A stretch of DNA of 64,000 nucleotides from Aedes albopictus (lineage: Eukaryota; Arthropoda; Insecta; Diptera; Culicidae), in the NCBI RefSeq assembly GCF_035046485.1, contig NC_085138.1, positions 63,728,580 to 63,792,579 of the forward strand. The letters are read 5' to 3'. Under the pieces are notes generated by a model. The model made no database searches. It was given only the letters and a program-made list of their open reading frames with translations, and was not told the DNA's origin. This document shows, piece by piece, positions 50,759 to 61,165 of the stretch (positions are counted from its first letter, which is position 1; each line of letters begins with the position of its first letter). The position numbers were made by a program, and so were the translations under genes.

Positions 50759-51930
50759 CATAAGTCCGAAAGATGACACTAGATATGTCTGAAAGATGAC
50801 ATTTGATAAGTCTGAAAAATGACTTGAGATGTGTCTGAAAGATGACACTAGATATGTATGTCTGAAAGATGACATTGGATAAGTTTGAAAGATGACTAGA
50901 GATGTGCCTGAAAGATGACACTAGATATGTCTGAAAGATGATTTGATATGTGTCTGGACGATAACACTAGATATGTCTGAAAGATGACTTGAGATATGTC
51001 TGAAAAATTAACTTGAGATGTGTCTGAAAGATGACTTGAGATGCGTCAGAAAGATGACATTGAATAAGTGTGAAAGATGACTTGAAATGTGTCTGAAAGA
51101 TGACATTGAATAAGTCTGAAAGATTATTTGAGATGTGTCTGAAAGATGACACTAAATATGTCTGGAAGTTGACATTGGATAAGTCTGAAAGATGACTTGA
51201 GATGTGTCTGAAAGATGACATTGAATAAGTCTGAAAAATGGTTTGAGATGTGTCTGAAAGATGACATTGGATGTGTCTGAAGGATGCCATAGGATAAGTC
51301 TGAAAGATTACTTGAGATGTGTCTGAAAGATGACACTAGATATGTCTGAAAGATGACATTGGAAAAGTCTGAAAGATGACTTGAGATGTGTCTGAAAGAT
51401 GACATTGAATAAGTCTGAAAAATGGTTTGAGATGTGTCTGAAAGATGACATTGGATGTGTCTGAAAGTTGCCATAGGATAAGTATGAAAAATTACTTGAG
51501 ATGTGTCTGAAAGATGACATTGGATAAGTCTGAAAGATGTCTTGAGATGTGTCTAAAAGATGACACTAGATATGTCTGAAAGATGACATTGGATAAGTCT
51601 GAAAGATGACTTGAGATGTGTCTGAAATATGACACTAGATATGTCTGAAAGATGACACTAGATATGTTTGAAAGATGACATTGTACAAGTCTGAAAAATG
51701 GCTTGAAATGTGCCTGAAAGATGACATTGGATGTGTCTGAAAGATGCCATAGGATAAGTCTGAAAGATTACTTGAGATGTGTCTGAAAGATGACATTGGA
51801 TAAGTCTGAAAGATGTCTTGAGATGTGTCTAAAAGATGACACTAGATATGTCTGAAAGATGACATTGGATAAGTCTGGAAGATGACTCCAGATGTGTCTG
51901 AAAGATGACACTAGATATATCTGAAACCTT
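50759..51930. repeat. 23-bp minisatellite with higher-order structure, about 50 units
   Basis: The core GTCTGAAAGATGAC recurs every 23 bases, each time followed by one of three endings (TTGAGATGT, ATTGGATAA, ACTAGATAT). Rare variants (TGCCATAGGATAAG) recur near 51,277, 51,461 and 51,740, about 8 and 12 units apart, showing duplication of blocks. Three units are 69 bases, so minus-strand frames show a 23-residue period (SSFRHISSHLSDLSN). These are by-products. Confidence 0.93.
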
Positions 51931-53619
51931 TCAATTATCACACGTACGTTTCTCTTTATCCGAAAAACGCCCATGGGATTCACAGAAAATTTTGATATTA
52001 TTCAGAATCGGTTAATTTTCTTACTTTTCCTCCACAAAATGCCTAAACTCCAATCAGAGTGCACCGAACCGCTTTTTTTCGGCATACCAACCGCCAATAA
52101 GAACTCCGTCCAGAACATAAGCTTCCTTATCATAACTGAAGATGATGTTTATGTTAAATTGAATACTTGCTGAAAGGCACACACGATGCAAAGGAGATGA
52201 ATTAATTAGCGGGGTCCCGAACGGGCATCCAGTCCTCTAAAGAACCAACGAAAAGACAAAACGTAGAGCGGACGAGACAAATCACGACACAGTCAGCTCG
52301 GTGTGCAAAGCGATCTGTCGTTATCAGATCACCGCGCCGTGTTTCTCCGTGTAACTCTTGCAAGGGTCCGAGCCGAGGTCTTGTTTTCGGTTTGGTAATT
52401 CGCTAATGGGAGTTTATCATGCAAAAATTGCCGCTCTCGCAGTAATAATGGTTGGGGGGAAATGGTGAATGAAACGAAATCCTCAGGGAACGATACGGGA
52501 GCTCATCGACGACGACGAGACGGACGTGTGAATCCGCGCTATGGAATTCGTAATGATGGCCCTCTGTAAGTGGGGGTTTTCTCTGTTCGATTTTTTAAGT
52601 TCAGATTCTTCGGTGGAATTGCTGTGGTTTGTTGTTACATTCAATACAAATGGTTGGATGGATTTAATGACTTTCCGAGGAATTGTGCTGAGGATTCTAA
52701 TGTGCGATCGTCTGGATGTTTGTTCTCACGCAATGATTAGGGATTCATGTGGTGTATTTCGAAGGTGCATTTATAACAACCGAGGTCTGTGAGATTCAGA
52801 CTTTACAAGTAATCGTCTGACACGTATAAATCATGATTTAATGTATGTTGTTAATCCTGCTGCGACAACTCCACAGAGTGAATTGTGTAACTTTTGTAGA
52901 AGAAGCGTATCATCATCTAGTCAATTAGTTCCAAATCAACATCGCCTCTTCATGGTCGCTAAATGCCACTCTTCGTTGAATCCATGCCTCATTCACACGA
53001 ACTCCGAACAGCTGAAAAATATGGGGGCAACCTACACGCATCAATGGGCTTTGTAGAACTCCCGACATCTCACTTGTCGTTCCGTGAAAACCCATTCATA
53101 AGTACGACCCAGCCACCCCGATTGTTGCGAACATGAAGTGAACAAATCACTGCCAAAGGTTTCTTGCTGAACGAACGCGTATGTACCTACAACAGTCAGT
53201 ATACACATTGACCAGCTGCCAACAACAGCGGAATGTATAGGTCACGTTTCTCGAATCAACTCTTCACGGTGTGGCTTTTGCCCTCTCGCGTCTATAATTA
53301 TGTCATATTTCTGTCCAAACTAACCCAGCCCAACCCAATCGACTAGCACTAGTCGAACCGCTACGATCTGCACGTATAACACACCGAGGTACCGCTATTC
53401 CTAGGATTGGATCATCTGTTCTGCTGCGTTCGCGGGTACTAGTGGGTGTTAAATGGGATGAAATTTTCACATGAATAACGTCACGTTTCGCAACTCTTAG
53501 GTTCTGGATGTGGTTTCGTTCAAAGTTATGACTATCGAAGTAAACAAAAAGTCCATCATGCTCTTGAATACCCATTCCAAAGTGTAAGTTTCAATTCTGA
53601 TTTGGGAACTTTAAAATCA
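51931..53619. other. Unrecognised, apparently unique DNA
   Basis: Non-repetitive, with GC-richer parts near 52,200-52,540 and 53,000-53,450. Frames at 52,541-52,792, 52,841-53,056 (plus) and 53,303-53,575 (minus) are short and unrecognised. Could include exon or regulatory DNA of an unseen gene. Confidence 0.3.
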
Positions 53620-53935
53620 GAAGAAAAGTTCCTGAAGAGAATTAAAGACATAATCCTCAGTCACCCCCAAGCTCGCCAAGTCATGGTTCATCTGTTCCGT
53701 CGATAGTGTCATTTGCCACTTTGAAGTCGATGAACATGTAATGCGTTGGGTATTCACGGTATATCTAGAGGATTTACCGTCGATGAAGCCTGCTTGATAA
53801 CTTACCACGTTGTTACCAACTACATGGTGGGAGGGTTAATCTTTTTCGACCTCAGATTCTTGTGGAGCCCACAGTAGGCCGGGCTTCCACTGATGATACG
53901 CCTTCGTATTACACGGCTAACTGTGTTGTCTGGAG
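53620..53935 (-). pseudogene. Two scrambled non-LTR reverse transcriptase fragments
   Basis: On the minus strand, 53,935-53,822 reads RVIRRRIISGSPAYCGLHKN, similar to the segment that follows the polymerase core in RTE-like elements. Directly after it, 53,818-53,620 reads VVSYQAGFIDGKSS and further scraps such as FIDFKVANDT in shifted frames, which belong before and inside the core. The order is therefore the reverse of that in an intact element. Both pieces are frame-shifted and short. Confidence 0.6.
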
Positions 53936-55960
53936 GAATTCCTGGAGAAATTCCTGAAGGAATTCCTGGAGGAACTCCTGGTAAAATCTCTGAAGAAACT
54001 TTTGGAGGAAAGAAGGAACTCGAACTCGTGGATGAATCCCAGAAGGAGCTCCTGGAAGAATTCCTGGAGGAATCCCGGAACGAATTCCTGGAGAAATCCC
54101 GGAAGGAACTCCTAGATGAATCTTGGAAGCAACTTCTGGAGAAAATCCTAGCGAAACTCCTGGAGAAATTTCTAGAGGAGTACTTGGAGAAATTTCTGGA
54201 GCAACTCCTGGAGGAATTCGCGGAGAAATTCATACAAAAATTCCTGGAGAAATTCCTATAGGAATCCCTGAAGAATTAGTGGAGGAATTTCTGGAGGAAT
54301 CCCAGAAGGAACTACTGGAGGAATTTCGGGAAGGAACCCCTGGCGGAATCCCAGAAGGAACTCCTGGAGGAATCCCAGAAGGAACTCCTGGAGGAATCCC
54401 GCAAGTAACTCCTGGAGGAATTCTTGGAGGAATCAACTCCTGGAGAAATGTCTAGTGGAATTCTTGGAGAAATTCCTGGAGCAACTCCTCGAGGAATTCT
54501 TGGAGAAATTCATACAAGAATTCCTGGAGAAATTCCTAGAGGAATCCCTGAAGGACTAGTGGAGGATTTTTTGGAGGAATCCCGGAAGGAACTACTGGAG
54601 GAATTTCTGGAAGGAACTCCTGGAGGAATCCTAGAAGGAACTCCAGGAGGAATCCCAGAAGGAACTCCTGGATGAATCTCAAAAGGAGCTTCTGGAGGAA
54701 ACTCAGAAGGAACTTTTGAATGAATATCGGAAGGCATTCCTGGAAGAATCCCGGAAGGGACTCATAGGAGAATTTCGGAAGGAACTCCTGGAGAAATCTT
54801 AGAAAGAACTCTTGGATGAATCCCGCAAGGAACTCCTGATATATTCTCTGAAGGAACTTCAGAGGAACCCCAGAAGGAACTCCTGGATGAACCTTGGAAG
54901 AAACTGCTGGAGAAATCCCAGGAAGTTCTTCCTGGAGAAATCCCGGTAAAACTCTAGGATGAATCTCGGAAGGAATTCCTGAAGGAATCTCGGAAGGAAC
55001 TCCTGATAAAATCATTGAAAGAACATCTGAAGTAATCCTACAAGGAACTCGTTAAGGAATCCCAGAAGGAAAGAACTCTTAGAGGAATCCCAGAAAGAAC
55101 TCCTGGAAGAATCCCGGAAAGAACTCCTAAAGAAATCCCAGTGAGAACTCCAGGATGAATCATGGAAGAAACTTCTGGTTGAATCTCTGAAGGACTCCCA
55201 GAAGGAACTCGAGGAGAAATCCTGAAAGGAACTCCTATAGGAATCCGGGAAGGAACTCCTGGAGAAATTTGGGAGGAACCCCTGAAGGAATTCCGAGATG
55301 AATCTCGGAAGGAACTCCTGGAGAAATTTCAGAAGCAACTCCTGGTGGAATTTTTTGAGGAATCATGTGAACAATTCCTGTAGAAATCATGGAAGGATCG
55401 CCTGGGGGCGTCTCGATAGAAACTCTTAGTGGAATCTCTATTAGGAACTTCCGGAAGAATCTTGGGATCCCGGAAGTATGCCAGAAGGAATTAATGGTGT
55501 AATCTCGGAAAGAACTTCTAAAAAAATCCCAGAAGTAATTCCTGGAGGCATCCTGGAAAGAAAGAATCATGTAAAGAACTCCTGATAGAATCATGGAGGG
55601 AATGTCCGGGGAGCTCCCGAAAGGAACTCCTAGAGGAATCGTGGAGGAAATCTTAGATAAGGAAGATGTAGGTGGAATCCCGGATATAATTTCTTGACCA
55701 ATCTCGGTAGATAAATACCGTAAGCTAATGCTTGAGGTATTTCAGAAGAAATTCCTGAAGAAATACTGTTTATAAACCTCCTGGAGTCTCAAAAATATTT
55801 CTCGCAGGAGCTTCTGGAGGAATTCCGTCGAATTTCTGAAGGAAAACCAGAAGTAATTTAAATGGAATATCAGAAGGAAGTCCTAGGAGTGTCTCATAGA
55901 AATCGCCCGCAAAAACCTCAGAAGAAATTCCAGGAGATATACGAGAATGCGAATTGGCAC
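53936..55960. repeat. GGAATTCC-type repeat array, most regular copy
   Basis: Alternating 12-base modules GGAACTCCTGGA and GGAATCCCAGAA form 24-base units; plus frames read EGTPGGIP or LLEEFLEE. Regularity is highest at 54,000-54,700, where a block of about 280 bases is duplicated (landmark GCAACTCCT at 54,201 and 54,481). It decays towards 55,960. The many open frames on both strands here come from the 24-base period and are not genes. Confidence 0.93.
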
Positions 55961-55969
55961 GGTTGTATT

Positions 55970-56925
55970 TTTGCAACAGATCACATTACAATAAAAACAA
56001 ATAAGCATTGATGTACACAAGAGCTTTCCGCTCCCATTGTGAGCTGGAAATGGCAACGACAGTTTTAGTGCATTCCGTGCTTGCCGTTCCTGCTGTTTAC
56101 ATTGTGTTTGGCCCATAATTCTTCCACCACCTCGAAAATGTCTCCGTCTATCGTAACACTTCGTTATCGACGGGTTCACCGTGAGTCCGATCTTTGCTGC
56201 CTCACGTTCAAGGCGAATGTATTGCTAGAAGGGTTTGCCGCACTTTGAAGATTTGGTCCGTTGTCGAGCGGCCGTCAACGAAATCGGCTTGATAACTTTC
56301 CACAAACTCATTACCTTGGGTGAAAAACGACGAAAAATGATCTGAGATATCACTTTGTATGCGGCGTTCAGAATTGTGATCGCTCGGAAGTTCTCGCACG
56401 CCAACTTGTCACCTTTCTTGTAGATGAGGCAAATGATCCCTTCCTTCCACTCCTCCGGTAGCTTTTTGGTCCCCAGATCCGATCTATCAGCCGGTACAGC
56501 CGGTACAGGCCGGGCCCATCTTGATAAGTTCAGCTTCGATACCATCCTTACCAGCTGGCTTATTGTTCTTGAGCTGCTGGATAGCTTTCCTAACTTCACT
56601 TAACGTGGGTGTTGGCTCTTTGTTGCTCCCTGTTTTTCTGATATAGTCATTCCTCCCGATGCTGCCTTGATCCTCCAATGTCAGCGCTCTCCGCACCATA
56701 CAGGTGTTCGTCGTAGTGCTGCTTCCACCTTTCAATCACATCACGTCCGTCCGTCAAGCTGCTCCCGTCCTCATTTATGCACATTCGGCTGGCGGCACGA
56801 AACCTTTGCGGGAGGAGTTGAGCTTCTGGTAGAACTTCCGTGTTTTTTTTATGAACGGCACAGCAGTTCTGTGTACTGTTTTTCCCAATCTAATGTGTAT
56901 TGAATGAGTAAACGTGAAAACTCGA
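55970..56925 (-). pseudogene. RTE-like retrotransposon fragment with deleted catalytic core
   Basis: On the minus strand the pre-RT region (FIKKTRKFYQKLNSSRKGFV) and RT motifs follow in order: LKNNKPAGKDGIEAELIKMG, LPEEWKEGIICLIYKKGDKL, FRAITILNAAYKVISQIIF and SYQADFVDGRSTTDQIFKVR. At about 56,215 the sequence jumps to LEREAAKIGLTVNPSITK, which normally lies well downstream. The part with FADD-type catalytic Asp residues is therefore missing. Several frameshifts and stops are present. The wording is close to RTE elements of Aedes such as JAM1, from memory. Confidence 0.8.
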
Positions 56926-57478
56926 ATCCCATGATATAACACCTCAACGCAATCAAAACAAACTGACTCACATCTCCAGGTGAATATTTGCATTTCTCGA
57001 AAGGAAACCAGTTACTGGATTCGCAAACAAAAAGCCGCATCAATCGGTCGTGCCTTGGGCAAGGTCACTTCCCAAGCTGTGATGCACCTTTTTCACACAA
57101 CCACTGACTGCACCGTTCGATCGATGGCAGCGCGTCAAAAAAACCATCCCCTGGATTCGTCACTCATCAACATCTCTGCATATGGGGGGCCGCGAGCAGT
57201 CTAGAGGAGTGCATCGTGAGCCCGGCGCGATGCAATCGTTCGTTCAAGTGTCCGTGTTGATAGGTAGTTGATCGATTGTGCTCGAAAGGCGTCGCCGCGC
57301 GGTAAAAACACTTGCTGTTTTCTTCGAGTGCGCGTATCATCGAGTCGAGTTGAATCGCCGTGGGATCTTCATCTGTGCCCCAGCCAACCACTCGCCTCAG
57401 GAGCAGGAAGCGCGATCATCATCACGCGCTCCTAGGCTTCCCATCCTATGGTTGTAATTGATGCTGGTGAGAAGATGG
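56926..57478. other. Unrecognised DNA beside the MITE, possible remains of a host gene
   Basis: Non-repetitive, GC-balanced. On minus, 57,391-57,167 is open for 75 codons without a known domain, and further open stretch extends above it across LLLRRVVGWG. It lies on the same strand and downstream of the candidate exon at 57,844-58,099, on the other side of the MITE. Confidence 0.3.
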
Positions 57479-57843
57479 CAATGGGGCACGTTCGGTGTAG
57501 TACTAGATTTGTAGTAATGAGCTGAATTTTTGTATGGTGAGAAGGTCAATTCTCCGTTTCTGCAATGAAATGGTGCAAAAAGCGCGGGTATTATGATTCC
57601 TTGCCTAATTTGATGCTGTTTGAGCAAAACTTTGGATAACTATGTTGTTTATTTTGTAAGAAATGGAGAAAACAACAACACTGTTGCCCAAAGTTTTGCT
57701 CAAACAGCATCAAATTAGGCAAGGAATCATAATACCCACGCTTTTTGCACCATTTCGTTGCAGAAACGCAGAATTGACCTTCTCACCATACTAAAATTCA
57801 GCTCATTACTACAAATCTAGTACTTCACCGATCTGCCCTATTA
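57479..57843. mobile_element. Foldback MITE, family A, copy 2
   Basis: Inverted relative to copy 1 at 35,083-35,444: it starts with CAATGGGGCACGTTCGGTGT and ends ACCGATCTGCCCTATTAT. Arms pair for about 150 bases. Copy 2 separates the candidate host exon on its right from open sequence on its left. Confidence 0.9.
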
Positions 57844-58099
57844 TATGAGCAGTTATCACGCTTTCGAGAGCGTTCGACAGCCGATTTAATAATTTGATCG
57901 CTGATGGAACTTCAGCAATTGAGGCGGGCGTGAAGTTGACGAAGGTCGCTTTCCGGTGGGGCAGGCAACACTCGGTGACAAATTGGCAAATGATTGTCAC
58001 CGTTGTTGGATTTGCTTCATCGAACGGGAATGAAGTGACAGTTGATGAAACGTCACCAATAATGATACAAATCAATGCGATTGCAAGTAACCCGGGCAT
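57844..58099 (-). CDS. Candidate host exon with signal peptide, cut by a MITE
   Basis: The minus strand opens at ATG 58,099 with MPGLLAIALICIIIG, a short hydrophobic segment suited to a signal peptide, then about 70 residues of non-repetitive, mixed composition (for example FPFDEANPTTVTIICQFVTE). The frame passes into the MITE at about 57,843 and stops within ten residues. The rest of any protein must come from sequence beyond the MITE or is lost. Upstream, 58,136-58,131 reads TCAGTC on the minus strand, an insect-type initiator that would give a leader of about 35 bases. The style recalls the extracellular N-terminus of a divergent ionotropic receptor, but no diagnostic motif is present. A plus-strand frame (57,894-58,103) overlaps, so coding is not proven. 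Confidence 0.35.
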
Positions 58100-58204
58100 C
58101 TAATAAGAGTACAAAGTGTTGTTAGTAATTGACTGACATGCCGAGCATAATTGGTTTAACTTGGAACGTTTCAGTAACGATGTAGCGAAGTTAGACCTCT
58201 TGAG

Positions 58205-58243
<39 letters not shown>
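58205..58243. repeat. (TACT)n tail of an RTE-like element
   Basis: About ten units of TACT; on the minus strand this is (AGTA)n directly after the 3' end of the LINE fragment on its right, the type of short tandem tail that RTE-like elements carry. Confidence 0.9.
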
Positions 58244-58244
<1 letters not shown>

Positions 58245-58877
58245 TTCAGTCCTGGGCACCCACAATGGTGCATAGGGCCGAATTGAAAGATCTCCATCCT
58301 AGGCCATAGCCCGCCATCATCGCCTTGACCTGTGGACAGGTCAAATTTCTGTCGTTTTGCTTGATTGAGTTGTTGAGGCTGCACCGTCATGATCCTTTGG
58401 GTCTTCCTCTGCTGTGATATCCGCTGTATTTCAATCTAACGCTTGCTTGCAGATTTCGTTACCGCCCCTACGTAGAGTGTGGCCGACCCACTTCCACTTT
58501 CTCCGCAGAGATCCTCTGCGATCGGAGATCCACATTGGAGATCCAATTGTGAGGCCTTCATCCAAGAATACCCATATCATATATACCATCTATTGATGAA
58601 GATCTGCAGCCGTTGAGTGTTCTCCGCTGATACACACCAAGTTTCACTGGCGTACAGCAGCACAGATTTTGGATTTGGGTGCGTCGATTAATCTGATTGT
58701 TTTTCCATACATTTCTCAAACTCCCAAAGGCAGCCCTCGCCTTTTTGATCCGTGCACCTATGTCGATCTTGGTGCCACCATCGGCCGCCATTTGGTTTCC
58801 AAGATATTGGAAGCTTTTAACATTCTCTACTGCTTGCCCAGCTACCGTGAAGCTGGAAGGGTTGACCGTGTTTATAT
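58244..58877 (-). pseudogene. RTE-like LINE, 3' end
   Basis: Minus strand: a frame reads VNPSSFTVAGQAVENVKSFQ, YLGNQMAADGGTKIDIGARI and KKARAAFGSLRNVWKNNQIN, the region behind the polymerase core. After frameshifts it continues with LRRKWKWVGHTLRRGGNEIC and ends near the terminal words of the family (HHCGCPGLN). The TACT tail follows. The 5' part is lost at 58,877, where R1-type sequence on the same strand begins. Confidence 0.75.
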
Positions 58878-61165
58878 CTAACTAACTAAATATCTGCCAC
58901 TACCTTACCTTGCCTCCGCGGTACGCCCGTTAGGGATGACTTCGTGGACTCTCTTTATCAAACGTCAGTTATCACGAATAGCTGTCCTCTAAGGGGCAGA
59001 CTCGACTAACTGTTGGTCGGTCCGCCGTTTCCTCTAGAGGTGAAGCACGATTGTGGATACCGTGGCCGATACGGCGTTCCACTCGTCCACCCCCGTACAC
59101 AACCGCTCAACTATGATGTCGGGAGTAGCATCTCTACCGCATACCTCTCACATGCTCGACCTCTGCTCCGCGAAGTGCCGGCATTCGAAGAGCACGTGTT
59201 CTGTCGTTTCCGCCCGATTTGCACACTCTGGGCATGAGGGCGAATCTGCATGCCCAAACCTGTGCAAATACCACCTAAAGCACCCATGGTCCGACAGGAA
59301 TTGTGTCAGGTGAAAGTTCACTTCGCCATGGGGCCTACACGTCCACCAGGACACGCTCGGTATGAGCCTGTGTGTCCACCTACCCTGGGTCGAAGAGTTG
59401 CAGTTCAATTCTGGTGATTCGTCGCGCACCTTTTGTTCTTCTTTCCTCGTAGCACTCAACATCCTTGGCCAGCACTAGTGCTCTGGGCATCATGCCCGCT
59501 AGCACGCATACCGCGTCTTTCGAGACGGTCCGGTATGTACTGGCCACTCTAAGACACATTAGCCTGTGCGTGCTTTCTACATTCCTCGATGCCGTAACCG
59601 CCACGCTCGCCCTCTTACAGGCATACTCGACATGGCTACTGAAGTTCAACTTGTCGTCGACCATGACTCCAAGATGCTTCAATGAGCGCTTGGACTCGAT
59701 CTAGCACCCGCTCGTGGTGACCACTGCCAGTTTTGCAGACTTGCGGTTATTCACAACCACCACCTCCGTCTTGTTGTATGCGAGTGTCAGCTGCCTCGAC
59801 CTCATCCAGCCCTTCACCATGTCGATCGCATGCGCGGCCGTCAGCTGAACCTCTTCATCCGACTCACAGTATACCATCAGGGTAATGTCGTCAGCTATTC
59901 CAACGAACTTTACTCCCGATCTTAGTGCTAATAGCCTCATTACGCCGTTGTATGCCACATCCCAAGTAACACACTTGTCGCCGCCATTGAACCTTTTGGT
60001 ACCTTCGCCGTGAAATTGTACTGTTTTTGGCCCTCCTCGGTGTCAGCATCCTGTTCTGGAAGTAGCTTTCCTGAATTCACCTTAGGCTAGCCGGGACTCC
60101 TAAGCGAAGTATGGCGCTCTCTATGGCGGCCCAGCTAACACTATTAAAGGCTAGATTAAAGGCGTTTCTCACGTATAGCGTGACGATCGCGCAGTAGCGA
60201 ATGACCATGTCAGTGCTAGTCTCTATGGCCACTTTGATAGCCACTGTCGGAATGCCATTCGGGCCCGGGCGTTAACAACGTTTCCACTATCCTCTGCAGC
60301 ATCTCGGAAGAGCGTTCCGGTGGTGCAGATGTACCCTTTGTTTTGCACATGACTACCCTGTTGGCATCTCCCCAGGGGGTTGTGTTGGCCGTCTAACAGA
60401 GATTAACGAATCATACCCGCTTACGCGCCTTAATCTCTTTGTTCTGTGCCAATTTTGGCCACCCTGTATGCCTCCTCTCGCTCCGCTCTCAACTCATCGG
60501 TCCGAGCTCTTTGCATCCTTCTCCTTGCCCTATGGTCTGTGTCTATTCCTGGGTATGGATCGTCTCGGTATTGCAGCGTCGCACGCACATCTCAGGGTAC
60601 CGACTAGACCGTCGCTAGACAGGTAGTCGGTGTTCAGCTCCATGAGCAGTCGCTCCACAAATGCCGGCTCATCGAAACGCGAGGTTAGCCATTCTCGGTG
60701 AGTGTCGGTTATCCTCGACTGCTGCCGTCTAAAGCCATGCTTGATACTGTATCGAATCGCCAGGTGATCACTATGGGTACACAGTTGTCAACTCTCCAGT
60801 CTGAGCTAGGATTTAGACCCGGGCTACAGAAGGTCACATCAACGATGGACTCCGCACCGTTCCTGCCTACCACCTCTACCAACTTGGGTATAGCTGCCGC
60901 TGAAAGGCGTTTCATACTCAGCCGCTGGATGCCAGAACAGACACTGTTTAAGCCGCACCTCCTTGGTGAACAGATGCTCGGGACGTACCTCCTATCTAGC
61001 TGAAGTCAGAGGGACAACAGTGTCCGGCTGCACTACCAGCTGAGCAAACAAATATCAGCTGGCGGTCTTCGTCTTCGCTTGACCCGTGGAAGCATGAGGT
61101 ATAAACTTGTGAGGACCAGAGCCATGTTGGACACTCTCCTTATCGACTCACCCTTTTTCAGCCCT
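58878..61165 (-). pseudogene. R1-clade non-LTR retrotransposon, decayed ORF2
   Basis: Minus strand, many frameshifts and stops. In order: endonuclease end GRNGAESIVDVTFCSPGLNP (about 60,860), linker ELRAEREEAYRVAKIGTEQR (about 60,480), a reverse transcriptase piece FNSVSWAAIESAILRLGVPA (about 60,130), a stretch GVKFVGIADDITLMVYCESD with the catalytic ADD (about 59,910), SRQLTLAYNKTEVVVVNNRK, then KHLGVMVDDKLNFSSHVEYA (about 59,670) and a C-terminal C-x2-C...H-x4-C region CPECANRAETTEHVLFEC (about 59,215). The 3' end meets an RTE-like fragment at 58,877 through a TTAG-rich junction. R1 elements usually sit in rRNA genes, but no rRNA sequence is seen here. Confidence 0.85.

Noticed and set aside
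50582..51983. Minus-strand frames with a 23-residue period
   Set aside because: They reflect the 23-bp minisatellite; overlapping frames carry the same peptide in different phases.
53820..55594. Many 60-160 codon frames on both strands, some resembling coiled coils or collagen-like repeats
   Set aside because: The 24-base repeat writes periodic peptides in several frames at once, so composition alone explains them.
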